Source of the DNA: Amycolatopsis sp. AA4
Lineage (GTDB): Bacteria; Actinomycetota; Actinomycetes; Mycobacteriales; Pseudonocardiaceae
Direction of reading: 5' to 3'
Length of the DNA stretch: 64,000 nucleotides
Assembly (NCBI RefSeq): GCF_002796545.1
Contig: NZ_CP024895.1
Location: 62,001-126,000 of the forward strand
Numbering within the stretch: position 1 is the first letter of the stretch; each line of letters begins with the position of its first letter. The translations under genes were made by a program, and so were the position numbers. Below, piece after piece: positions 42,843 to 51,061 of this stretch. Below the pieces are notes generated by a model. That model did no database searches. It worked only from the letters and a program-made list of their open reading frames with translations, and was not told where the DNA came from.

Positions 42843-43429
42843 ACGAACCGCACATCTGGCTCCGCGGTGAACGAGCCGGGATCGGCCCGTTCAGCGAAGA
42901 CCTCGTCGACCTGTACTGGGACTGGGAGCAAGACCCCGGCACGCTCGTCGGCTACGGCCGCCAAACCCCCGACTCGCTCGCGAACCGGCGCGAAGGATTC
43001 CAGCACCAGGCCCGCGGCACCGACGACCAGCTCCGCTTCACCGTCTACGACATCACCACGACCCCGCCGACCCCGGCCGGCACCGCCGCGGTGCTGATCG
43101 ACCACCACGTCCGCACCGGCGAATTCATCATCCAGCTCGGCCCGGACCACCGCGGCAAAGGACTGGGAACCGACGCCGCGCGGCTCACCCTGGACTATGC
43201 CTTCCACATCACCAACCTGCGCTGCGTGTACCTCTCCGTGCTCTCCCCGAACAAAGCCGCCATCACCGCCTACGAACACGCCGGATTCCGCGTCATCGGG
43301 GAGAAACGCAACTCCGGATACTGGCTCGGCCAACCCGCCAACGAAACGCTGATGGACGCAGTGCCTGAAGACTTCCCCAGCCCCTCCGCCGTGCGGCAGC
43401 TTGTCGACCCCGGATCCTTCGGCGAATAG
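42839..43429 (+). CDS. GNAT acetyltransferase, probable lasso peptide lysine acetylase
   Basis: 196 residues, overlapping the B gene by ATGA. The GNAT acetyl-CoA loop reads QLGPDHRGKGLGTDAARL (Q/RxxGxG/A form) with the following YAFHITNLRCVYLSVLSPNKAAITAYEHAGF (RimJ/RimL type). The N-terminal WDWEQDPGTLVGYG fits the same subgroup. In the albusnodin cluster an acetyltransferase of this type acetylates the core lysine and is needed for production; the equivalent lysine is present here. It closes the operon and ends before a terminator. Confidence 0.88.
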   Translation: MNEPHIWLRGERAGIGPFSEDLVDLYWDWEQDPGTLVGYGRQTPDSLANRREGFQHQARGTDDQLRFTVYDITTTPPTPAGTAAVLIDHHVRTGEFIIQLGPDHRGKGLGTDAARLTLDYAFHITNLRCVYLSVLSPNKAAITAYEHAGFRVIGEKRNSGYWLGQPANETLMDAVPEDFPSPSAVRQLVDPGSFGE

Positions 43430-43740
43430 CGGCCTCCCGAGACGACAACGGGCACATCGACCGAAGGACTCGCTGCAACGGTCGCGACACGCGACGTGGG
43501 CCCATAGCCGAACCGCTCGCCTGCGACAACCGAGCCCGGCAACCGACTGCCAAATACGCGCCACTGCGGGCGCGAAGACCCGGCGGACAATTCTCTTGTC
43601 CTCCTCGACCGCATTGCCTCGCCAACGAACTTTCCACGTGCGCGAAAACCCCGCGATCTGCCGGGGTTTTTCGATGTTGTCCCGGCCGATATCGACGCCG
43701 AGGCCGTGCATCAGGATCAGTTGGGCGTGGTCGGGACGGG
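43430..43740. other. Interval between converging units
   Basis: Holds the terminator at 43645-43670. On the minus strand ATG 43744 overlaps the isomerase stop (ATGA) and reads MTRPDHAQLILMHGLGVDIG before entering the hairpin; after that the frame has no gene-like content. This may be the truncated start of a further operon gene. Confidence 0.4.
43645..43670. terminator. Bidirectional terminator
   Basis: AAAACCCC (43645-43652) pairs with GGGGTTTT (43663-43670) around a 10-nt loop, giving T runs on both strands. It separates the lasso operon from the converging isomerase gene. Confidence 0.8.
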
Positions 43741-44568
43741 TCATGCCGCTGCGCGGTGGGAGAGCACGAAAGCGCGGGCCTCGGAGACGTCGTCGGGTTC
43801 GGCGTCGTGGATGACGACGGGCACCCGGCGCGGGAGCCGGGACCACCGGCGGAAGACACGATCGAAATCGACGAGTCCGCTGCCGAGCGTGCCGGCTGGG
43901 TGGGAGTCTCTGGCGTGGACGGCCACGATGTGCGGGCCGAGGAGGTCGAAGGCTTCGTCGATGATCTCGGCTTGGCGGTCGACGTTGTCGGGGGCGATGA
44001 GGTTGCCGGGGTCGAGGATGATGCCGACTCCGTCGCCGACGTCGTGCAGGAGGCGATGGGCAGCCGCGGCGGTGCCGATGACTGTGCCGGGATCGAGCTC
44101 GATCCCGAGCACGATCCGGGCTTCGCGCGCGGCGGGGAGCAGCAGCCGCAGTTCGTCCACCAGGTCGGCGTAGGCATCGGGTTCGGAGTTGCCGGGATGC
44201 CAGGCCCATTTGTCGTCGGGGTTGCGGCTTCCCGCGCAGAGGCTGACCATCCCCGCGCCGAGCGCCGGAGCCCGGCGTATCAGGACCGTGGCCTCGGCGG
44301 CGGCGCGGCACCGGCGAGCGCGGTCGGGGTCGACCATGTTGTAGGTCGCGGACATGCTGGGGATGAGAACCCGGGCGCGGTCGAAGGCGGCGCGGAGGGC
44401 GGCCGAGCTCGGCGCGTCGAGCCGGGCGAGGCCCACGCTGGCGAGGTTGAGATGGGTCTGGACCACGCCGCGCGAGGCGATCTCCGCCGCGAGGAGGGAC
44501 GGGTCGGTCGCCGGCGGCCAAGTCCGGCTGACCACCGCGAGGTCGCGCTCGGCGAGAACGTGCGGCAT
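43741..44568 (-). CDS. Sugar phosphate isomerase/epimerase-like TIM-barrel protein
   Basis: 275 residues from ATG 44568, GGGAGA 7 nt upstream. The AP-endonuclease-2/xylose isomerase-like barrel shows as MVSLCAGSRNPDDKWAW, then the metal ligands in LGIELDPG (Glu), GIILDPGNLIAP (Asp) and HIVAVHARDS (His), and a final VVIHDAEPDD. It could isomerise or epimerise a sugar. It lies 40 bp after the small gene at 44609 and shares its strand. Confidence 0.8.
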   Translation of the reverse strand: MPHVLAERDLAVVSRTWPPATDPSLLAAEIASRGVVQTHLNLASVGLARLDAPSSAALRAAFDRARVLIPSMSATYNMVDPDRARRCRAAAEATVLIRRAPALGAGMVSLCAGSRNPDDKWAWHPGNSEPDAYADLVDELRLLLPAAREARIVLGIELDPGTVIGTAAAAHRLLHDVGDGVGIILDPGNLIAPDNVDRQAEIIDEAFDLLGPHIVAVHARDSHPAGTLGSGLVDFDRVFRRWSRLPRRVPVVIHDAEPDDVSEARAFVLSHRAAA

Positions 44569-44608
44569 TGCGATGTCTCCCAACGAAAAGACCGGACGTA
44601 AGGCGTGG

Positions 44609-44818
44609 TCAGGCCTCGGCCGTGCCTGTGGAGGCGTGGACGGCTGGCCAGGTCGAGGGCGGCACTGGCGGCGTCGACGCGCTCCTCAAGGAGAAGCTCA
44701 GCTCCCGGCGCACGGCTTCGGGGCCGAGTACCAACGCGGGGAACAGGGCGTCGAAGTTCGTTGCTGCTCTGCGGCTGGCGGGGTGCGGCCGGTGGGCCGG
44801 GTCATCCGTCGGCTCCAT
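44609..44818 (-). CDS. Small hypothetical protein (69 aa)
   Basis: ATG 44818 has GGGGAGG 6 nt upstream, the strongest support. The peptide (MEPTDDPAHRPHPASRRAAT) includes a hydrophobic helix NFDALFPALVLGPEAVRREL. It leads the isomerase gene. Not recognised; length and leader-like charge could also suit a peptide precursor, but there is no modifying gene beside it. Confidence 0.5.
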   Translation of the reverse strand: MEPTDDPAHRPHPASRRAATNFDALFPALVLGPEAVRRELSFSLRSASTPPVPPSTWPAVHASTGTAEA

Positions 44819-44890
44819 CAGCAACCTCCCCGGTGTGCCAGGCCCAGCGTGGACGCTTTATTCCACTGTGGCGGATTCGGGGAGGCTGTG

Positions 44891-44989
44891 GGGTCCTCAT
44901 GCCTCCTCAGATTTCCGCAGGGTCCTCGCTTCGTCGGGAAAACGCCTGGTCACCCTCCTCACTGTCAGGCGAGGAGGGCATGAGGACCC
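44891..44989. repeat. Long inverted repeat with alternative hairpin
   Basis: GGGTCCTCATGCCTCCTC (44891-44908) is complementary to GAGGAGGGCATGAGGACCC (44971-44989) with one extra G. CCCTCCTC (44953-44960) can instead pair with GAGGAGGG (44971-44978). GGGTCCTC recurs at 44920-44927. It lies between two divergent genes, 110 bp before the LuxR start. Confidence 0.8.
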
Positions 44990-45099
44990 GGTTAGGATGC
45001 GGCGAGATCGGGTGCCAGCACGCGGACTGGTGTCGCTGGTAAAGCCGAGGCGTCCGCGTGGCGCATGCTGTAAATCCCTGGGGAGGGGCAGGCTGGCGC

Positions 45100-47466
45100 A
45101 TGGCCAAGAACGGGGGGGATATGGGGGATGGCTTCATCCCGGGTCTGACCAAGCTGATCGGCCGGGACCAGGCGCTCGATGATCTGCGGCAGAAGCTCGC
45201 CGGGGGAGAGCGGCTGATTGAGCTGCTCGGGTGGGGCGGAATCGGCAAAACCCGGCTGGCACAAGAACTGTACCGAGATCTTCTTCGACGGAAAACGTAC
45301 CAAGATACGGCTTTCGTCAGCCTGGAGAAGTATATCCGTTTTGTGAAGTCCGCTGCCTCCGCTGGCCCCCCGGCTGATCTCGCTCCGCGGATTCTTGGTG
45401 ACGTCGCCGCTGCGCTGATGGATAGCCATCAGCCAGCCGCGCGGGATTTCGACTCGCTAATCTCCCTGCTTTCGGCTCGGCTTCGCCATCGTCGGGCGCT
45501 CCTGGTGATCGACAACGCCGAACCGGTTGCCGACGACGTGGCGTGTGTCCTGGAGACGCTCCTGGGGCAGGACGACGCGAGCGGGCTGCAAGTGGTGGTG
45601 ACCAGCCGCGAGAACCTGGAAATCTGGGGCGAGAGCATCGTCTCTGTCCAGCCGCTGACCTGCCCCGCCGAGGACGCCGGCCCCGCCGATGGGCTGACGG
45701 ATGCGATGAACCTGTTCCTCGACCGGGCTACGAAAGCCGCCGGACGGCCGGTCATTGAAATCAACGCGTGGGCCGATCTAGTCGCGTTGGTCCGCTATTC
45801 GCAGGGCTCGCCCCTGATTCTGAATCTGCTGGCCGCTCAGCTGGGCCTGGGTGCCACGGCTGTCGACCTGCTGGCGAAGATCGAGGAGCGAGGCCTCTTG
45901 TGGCTGGGCTTTTCGTCGGGGGCCCGAGGGATTCGGGAGCACCATCGGCGGCTCGACATCACCATGTCGGGGTCGTGGGACTTGTGCGGGGAAGAGGAGC
46001 AGTTGCTCTGGGCAAGGCTCAGCGTGTTCAGCGAAAGCTTCGGACTCGCAGCCGTCCAGGAAGTGTGCAGCGACGAAAAGCTGCCGCGGAACAAAGTCGA
46101 GCACCTTCTGGGCAACCTCAAATTGCGGTCGATCGTCGACCCCGATGCGTCCGGCCGCTTCACCCAGCACGCCGCGCTGCAAGAATACGGGCTGAAAATG
46201 CTGGGCGACGTGCTGGGTGAAGACCTATCCGTCTTCCGGGACCGTCACCGCGACTGGGTGGCCAAGCTGGCGTCTGACGGTGCCAGGGAGTGGTTCTCCC
46301 CGCAGGAGAAGCCCTGGCTCGACGCGCTGAATGTGGACGCGCCGAATGTGGACGCGGCGATCGACTGGTGTATTGAGCGCCGTGAGGTCGAGCAGGGCCT
46401 CACCATCGCAACGAACGCCCATCGTGTGAGGATGCCGTACCACCACGCCAAAGAGCCCCTGGTGGCACGGTGGTTCGACGGCCTTCTGGCGATCAAGAGC
46501 GAGGTGCCGACGCTGACCAGGGTCGGCGCCCTTTCCTCCATCGCGTTCATGCGCACTGTCCTCGGCGATCCGACCGCGCTGGAGCATCTGCGGGAAATCA
46601 AGCAGATCGCCGCAATGTTTCCCGAGGCTCGGGACTTCCCGCCGGCGCTGGCGGCGGAGGGCACGTACCAGGCGCTGGTGATGCTCGATCCGGCGGGGAT
46701 GGACATGCTCAGGGCCGCGGCGGACGGCTTCGCGACCATGGGGCCCGACTTCGCCGGCGATGAACAAATGGCCAGGCTGATGCTGGGGATGAGCGCCGGG
46801 CTTATCGGCCCCGCGCACCTGGCAGACCTCACGGCAGATGAATGCTTGGCGCACGCCGAACGCGCCGGCGCACCGTGGGCCATCACGTGGGCGCAATGGC
46901 TTTACATGCTGCCGAAGCGCACGAAACGGTTGGATGTCGGCGGCAAGGTGATCTCCGCGCAGCTCGCTCTCGGTGATCGGTGGGCTCCGGGCTGGACCGC
47001 CGAAGTCAAATGGTGGGAGCTCGCCAAGCACGACCCGGAGGCCGCGGCCAGATTGTCTGGCGCATCGAGTGCCTGGCAGGAGGAGCACCACGTCGCGATC
47101 CCCGGCCTGCCCAGCTTCGGCCAGCACCGGGACGCCAAGATCGATTTGATCACGAGCCAGATAGGTCGGAACGGCTACGACAAGCTAGAACTGGAGGGAC
47201 GCGGCCTCGGAAAAGACGGGATCATCAAGCTGATGTACATCCCGAGCCCGGCTCCGCCGGTCACGTTGAATGCACACCAGCTGCGCATCGTGTCGATGGT
47301 GGCTGCCGGCTGGCAGAACCGCGACATCGCGATCGAACTCAATGTCTCGGCAGCAACCGTGAGCCGACAGCTGACGGATGTGTACAACAAGCTCCATCTC
47401 GACGGTGACCGGACGAAGCTGGCGGCGTGGTACAAACGCCACGGCGCGGCCGGGGCGAAGCGGTAA
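45100..47466 (+). CDS. STAND (NB-ARC) ATPase with LuxR-type DNA-binding domain
   Basis: 788 residues from ATG 45100 (GGGGAGG 14 nt upstream; the next ATG at 45121 is an alternative). P-loop GWGGIGKTR at 44-52, Walker B RRALLVIDNAE, sensor VVVTSRENLEIW, and YSQGSPLILNLLAAQLG for the NB-ARC part; a helical region follows, and the last ~65 residues form a LuxR HTH (LNAHQLRIVSMVAAGWQNRDIAIELNVSAATVSRQL). This is the layout of a large regulator that oligomerises on ATP and activates transcription. It faces the P450 gene and may control it or the divergent isomerase unit. The leader has the inverted repeat at 44891-44989. Confidence 0.88.
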   Translation: MAKNGGDMGDGFIPGLTKLIGRDQALDDLRQKLAGGERLIELLGWGGIGKTRLAQELYRDLLRRKTYQDTAFVSLEKYIRFVKSAASAGPPADLAPRILGDVAAALMDSHQPAARDFDSLISLLSARLRHRRALLVIDNAEPVADDVACVLETLLGQDDASGLQVVVTSRENLEIWGESIVSVQPLTCPAEDAGPADGLTDAMNLFLDRATKAAGRPVIEINAWADLVALVRYSQGSPLILNLLAAQLGLGATAVDLLAKIEERGLLWLGFSSGARGIREHHRRLDITMSGSWDLCGEEEQLLWARLSVFSESFGLAAVQEVCSDEKLPRNKVEHLLGNLKLRSIVDPDASGRFTQHAALQEYGLKMLGDVLGEDLSVFRDRHRDWVAKLASDGAREWFSPQEKPWLDALNVDAPNVDAAIDWCIERREVEQGLTIATNAHRVRMPYHHAKEPLVARWFDGLLAIKSEVPTLTRVGALSSIAFMRTVLGDPTALEHLREIKQIAAMFPEARDFPPALAAEGTYQALVMLDPAGMDMLRAAADGFATMGPDFAGDEQMARLMLGMSAGLIGPAHLADLTADECLAHAERAGAPWAITWAQWLYMLPKRTKRLDVGGKVISAQLALGDRWAPGWTAEVKWWELAKHDPEAAARLSGASSAWQEEHHVAIPGLPSFGQHRDAKIDLITSQIGRNGYDKLELEGRGLGKDGIIKLMYIPSPAPPVTLNAHQLRIVSMVAAGWQNRDIAIELNVSAATVSRQLTDVYNKLHLDGDRTKLAAWYKRHGAAGAKR

Positions 47467-47485
47467 GAACGGGTCGCTTGTCCCG

Positions 47486-47522
47486 CCTTGGTGGGTGATG
47501 CACCCTGCATCACCCACCAAGG
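47486..47522. terminator. Bidirectional terminator with perfect 17-bp stem
   Basis: CCTTGGTGGGTGATGCA (47486-47502) pairs fully with TGCATCACCCACCAAGG (47506-47522) around a 3-nt loop, between the converging LuxR and P450 genes. No T run. Confidence 0.85.
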
Positions 47523-47528
47523 CGCGTC

Positions 47529-48737
47529 TTACGGCGACGACCAGCACGCCGGAAGCTCGGAGACGCCGCGGATGACTCCGAATGTCCGGCGCGGGCGGGT
47601 CCCGGGTGCCAGACGAACATCGGGGATTGCTGCCAGCAGTTCTTCGATCATGACCCTGATCTCCATCCGCGCTAAGTGCTTGCCAATGCACTGGTGAGGA
47701 CCGGTGCCCCAGGCAAGCTGCTGCGCTCCGGGTTCTTCCCTGCCCATCCGGAATTCCGCCCCGTCCGGAAAAACGGCTTCGTCACGGTTCGCGGAAGGCC
47801 ACAGCAGCACTAGGCGGTCTCCCGGGACCAGCCGCACACCGCCGAGTTCGACTTCCTTGACCACCGCCCGGCCGGTAGCGGTGACGGCCGGTTCGTGGCG
47901 CACGGACTCGTCGATGACCTCCGTCAGGAAGGCCGGATCGGCGGCGGCGCGGGCCCGCAGACGATCGTCGTCGAACAGGTGCAGCAGGACGCCAGCGCAG
48001 GCGTCCGAGGCCGTCAGGTGCCCGGCGGCGAGCATGAGGCTGGCGAACTTCGCCTGTTGCAACGGGCTGGGCACTTCGCCGCCGACCGAGGTGCGTGCGA
48101 CGGTGCCGAGCATTGACTCGTCGGAGACGTCGTCGAGGAGGGCAGCGAGGAAGGTCGTGTAGGCCGCACCGCGGCTCTCTTCCTCGTCCGGGGTGGAGGC
48201 TGTCATGAAGGCGCGGACGTGGGCGGCCAGCGCAGGCCGGTGCTGCTCGGGGATGCCGAGCACCGCAGCCGCAACGAGGGGCGGGATGACGCGCAAATAC
48301 GAAGTTACGAGGTCCGTCTGGCCCTCGGTGACGAATCGCGCGATTGCCTCCCGGCAGAGCTGACGGACGTAGTCCTCGTGCTCGGCAGCCGCAGAGGCGG
48401 TGAAGTGGGGTGCCAGGAGCCGTCGCCACTGGCGGTGTTCGGCGCCGTCCTCCTCGAACATCGGTGCTGCGCATGGCAATTCCGGTGCCACTTTGGGAGC
48501 GGCGCCGATGTTCACGGCGGCGCTGAAGGCACCTGATGCATTACGGGCGGCCTCGGCTACGGCGGGGTGACGGAGGGCTATGTAAAAACCGCCTTGGGCC
48601 CGGCTGTGCGCCACCGGGCATCTCTCCCGCAGCTCCCTCAACCGTTCGTGGACGTCGTCGGCGAAGACGGGGTTGAGGTAGTCGAAATCAGTATCGGGAC
48701 CTGCGCTCAGCGATCCCCGTTCCTCGCTCAAACTCAC
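47529..48737 (-). CDS. Cytochrome P450
   Basis: 402 residues from GTG 48737, AGGAG 5 nt upstream. Marks: I helix LAAGHLTASDACAGVLL (Gly-His instead of the acid-alcohol pair AGxDT; the alcohol is offset), ExxR in DESVRHEPA, and the heme loop LAWGTGPHQCIGKHLARME. It is distant from the conservon P450s. Such enzymes usually hydroxylate a secondary metabolite; no biosynthetic cluster is adjacent. Alternative upstream starts are shadows. Confidence 0.85.
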   Translation of the reverse strand: MSLSEERGSLSAGPDTDFDYLNPVFADDVHERLRELRERCPVAHSRAQGGFYIALRHPAVAEAARNASGAFSAAVNIGAAPKVAPELPCAAPMFEEDGAEHRQWRRLLAPHFTASAAAEHEDYVRQLCREAIARFVTEGQTDLVTSYLRVIPPLVAAAVLGIPEQHRPALAAHVRAFMTASTPDEEESRGAAYTTFLAALLDDVSDESMLGTVARTSVGGEVPSPLQQAKFASLMLAAGHLTASDACAGVLLHLFDDDRLRARAAADPAFLTEVIDESVRHEPAVTATGRAVVKEVELGGVRLVPGDRLVLLWPSANRDEAVFPDGAEFRMGREEPGAQQLAWGTGPHQCIGKHLARMEIRVMIEELLAAIPDVRLAPGTRPRRTFGVIRGVSELPACWSSP

Positions 48738-49223
48738 GTCGCTCCTAGGCAAGAGTGTTTCTTCGTGCCTATCGAAGGCGTGAGCCCTCGCGCAAGGAAA
48801 CCAGAACGAATCACCTCGCCCGCTTGTTTGCATCAGCGAACCGGCGCGGTCGGTGGTGCGCCCGATCACTGGTGGTTCGGCCCGGGCCCGACGCCGCGCG
48901 CCGGGCCCGGGCGGTGTTCTCCCCCAGGACGCATCCGGGCCGGGGGACGCTTTTCGACGCCGGCCCGCTCTGCGCCCTCGCATAGCACGTGCCCTGGCCG
49001 CATGCCGCCTGCACCGCGACAGCCGCGGCCGCCGACGTCGCCCGGTGTGGTCGCGCGGCGGAACCGGATGATCCGCACGTCGGCTGACCTCGCCCCCGGG
49101 GGGACGCCTGCTGCCAGGTCGATGGTCCTGTCCCGTTCGTCCGCGGATCGCCTCCCGCAGCGACCCCCTTTCCGCAGCCGGAGAGCCGGGGCCGAGCGGA
49201 CGCGCGGCTCGTTCTCTGCGGGA
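48738..49223. other. Stretch without a supported gene
   Basis: 486 bp of high-GC sequence. Short frames exist on both strands but none has a start with a ribosome binding site or a recognisable sequence. It includes the promoter of the P450 gene near 48750-48800. Confidence 0.4.
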
Positions 49224-49742
49224 TCAGCGGAGTTTGTCGAGCGCGCGCTGCAGTGCCTTGGCCGGGTAGGACTTCACTTTGCTGGTACCGCGCGTCACCG
49301 ACGCAGCGGCGACGCGCGCCGACACGAGCGCTGCGGAGAGGCGTCGGAACCCTTTCGGTCCAGCCGGCCACTTGTGCTGCTCGCGCATGAGCCCCAGCAG
49401 CGCCGCCGCGCTCACATGGCTGTCGCCGTTGAGCAGATCAGACCCGGCGAGAGTGGTCAGGACCAGTGCGGTGTCGTCCAGCACCCGCTCGTCGCGCCCC
49501 TCGGCCCGCTTCGCGTTCTCGGCCGCGTCGCTGGCAGGTTCGCCGTCGCTGTGGTCCTCGGATTCGGCCGCTGCGGGGCTTTCGATGAGCAGCGGGCCCC
49601 GTGGCGGCGGCACGGTGTCGACGTGGCGGCGGACGAGTTCGGACACCCACTCCTCCGGTGTCTCCCCGGCGATGGCGGCGGAGAGACGCACCAGCCGCAG
49701 TACGTCGTGGGGGAGATCTAGATGGGGAAGCTTGGGCTGCAT
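49224..49742 (-). CDS. Hypothetical protein with ribbon-helix-helix-like N terminus
   Basis: 172 residues, ATG 49742, AAGGAG 7 nt upstream. N terminus LPHLDLPHDVLRLVRLSAAIAGETPEEWVSELVRRHVD has the strand-helix-helix layout of RHH proteins. A charged disordered middle (EDHSDGEPASDAAENAKRAEG) leads to a helical C-terminal part (ALVLTTLAGSDLL, VSAAALLGLMREQHKWPAG) and a basic tail with SKVKSYPAKALQRAL. It may bind DNA. It follows the cytosine methyltransferase by 227 bp on the same strand. Confidence 0.55.
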   Translation of the reverse strand: MQPKLPHLDLPHDVLRLVRLSAAIAGETPEEWVSELVRRHVDTVPPPRGPLLIESPAAAESEDHSDGEPASDAAENAKRAEGRDERVLDDTALVLTTLAGSDLLNGDSHVSAAALLGLMREQHKWPAGPKGFRRLSAALVSARVAAASVTRGTSKVKSYPAKALQRALDKLR

Positions 49743-49969
49743 TCGGGACTCCTTCTGAGTCGAAAAGCGTTGCGGCTCGCCAGGATTGCGAGCGCGGGTC
49801 ACCTTGGTACCAGGATCGTCGAATCTGCGCGGACCGGGACTATGCCAGGCGGGCACGAGGTGATTGTCGGCATGAACTCAGGTCGGCGCGCCAGCGCCAG
49901 CGCGGCCGGGGTCGGCCGCGGGCACCGCGATCGCGTGCTCCGGCGGTTCTGCCTTGCGGGCCACCATGA

Positions 49970-51043
49970 TCACCGTTCCTCGGCTCCGTTGCCGAACAGC
50001 GTGGCCATCACCGCGCGGCTCAGTTCCGGGGGAACGGAGTTGCCGATCTGGGACTGGACGGAGTTGCGGCTTCCGGTGAACTGGAACTCGTCGGGAAAAC
50101 CGAACAGTCTTTTGAGTTCGGGGATGCGCAGGCGCCTGTTCTCCCAGTGGAACGGGCCCGTGTACGGGCCGGGCTGCGCCTGAATGGTGGGGGAGGGCCG
50201 GTCCGGGTCCAGTTTGAGCAGGAACGACCAGTAGCGCGAGCGCCAGCGGAACAGCGGCGCCGGGTGTCCTCGTTCGGCCGTGTAGTGCAGGTAGTTCCCG
50301 CCGGGAGGGATGCCGGGCAGCAGGTGGCCGTACCGTCCTGCGACCTCGTCCGAGGGTTCCGGGCTCGCGGTCAGGCCTTCCAGCGCTTGGCCCGCCGTGA
50401 CATGCGGCTTCCCGGGATCTCCTGGTACTCGGCGGTTCCGGGTGCCGCCGAACCCGGGCACGGGAAGCCCGGGCGTCGTCTTTTCGGTCTTGAGCACCCC
50501 GGTCACGAACAGCCGCTGTCGCGATTGCGCGACGCCGAAGTCGGCGGCGTTCAACACTTTCCAGGCGTGCTTGTACCCGGCGGCGTCGGCTTCAGCGAGC
50601 AGGCGCTGGAACGCGGGACGGCTGGCCCTGTTGTCGAAGGTCAGTGCGGAGACGTTCTCGAGGACGAAGCCGCGGGGCCGCGCCTCCCTCAGGACGCGGG
50701 TGAACTCCTGGAGAAGGCCGGCGGCTGGGTCGCGCCCTGCGCGTTTCCAGTCGAGCCAGAAGCCGGACTTCGAGAACGGGGTGCACGGCGGGCCGCCGAT
50801 GAGCAGGTCGGGCCGCTCCCGCCGGGACAGACCCGCTGCCGCCATGATCTCTGTCGTGGGGACGTCGAGGATGTCGGCGCAGATGACCGAGCCGGCCAGA
50901 TGCGGGAAGTTCTTCCTCATCGTGTCGGCGGCGTTGACGTCGCGTTCGACCGCGGCGCGCACCTCGAAACCCGCTTTCTCCGCGCCGAGGTCCAGGCCGC
51001 CGACGCCGGAGAACACCGAGATCGCGACGCCGCGGGTGGTCAT
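49970..51043 (-). CDS. C5 cytosine-specific DNA methyltransferase
   Basis: 357 residues from ATG 51043. Motif I AISVFSGVGGLDLGAEKAGF, motif IV GGPPCTPFS with Cys87 as nucleophile, motif VI FVLENVSAL, motif VIII AQSRQRLFVTG, and motif X at RNSVQSQIGNSVPPELSRAVM. All catalytic parts are present. No restriction endonuclease or Vsr gene is seen next to it, so it is a solitary methylase in this window. It follows the MetE-like gene by 18 bp on the same strand and may be cotranscribed. Confidence 0.92.
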   Translation of the reverse strand: MTTRGVAISVFSGVGGLDLGAEKAGFEVRAAVERDVNAADTMRKNFPHLAGSVICADILDVPTTEIMAAAGLSRRERPDLLIGGPPCTPFSKSGFWLDWKRAGRDPAAGLLQEFTRVLREARPRGFVLENVSALTFDNRASRPAFQRLLAEADAAGYKHAWKVLNAADFGVAQSRQRLFVTGVLKTEKTTPGLPVPGFGGTRNRRVPGDPGKPHVTAGQALEGLTASPEPSDEVAGRYGHLLPGIPPGGNYLHYTAERGHPAPLFRWRSRYWSFLLKLDPDRPSPTIQAQPGPYTGPFHWENRRLRIPELKRLFGFPDEFQFTGSRNSVQSQIGNSVPPELSRAVMATLFGNGAEER

Positions 51044-51061
51044 GGTCGAGCCGCCGGGCCG

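Noticed and set aside
42161..44521. 786-codon minus-strand frame over the lasso cluster
   Set aside because: Covers the B and GNAT genes in antisense; only its first codons (43744) might belong to a real truncated gene.
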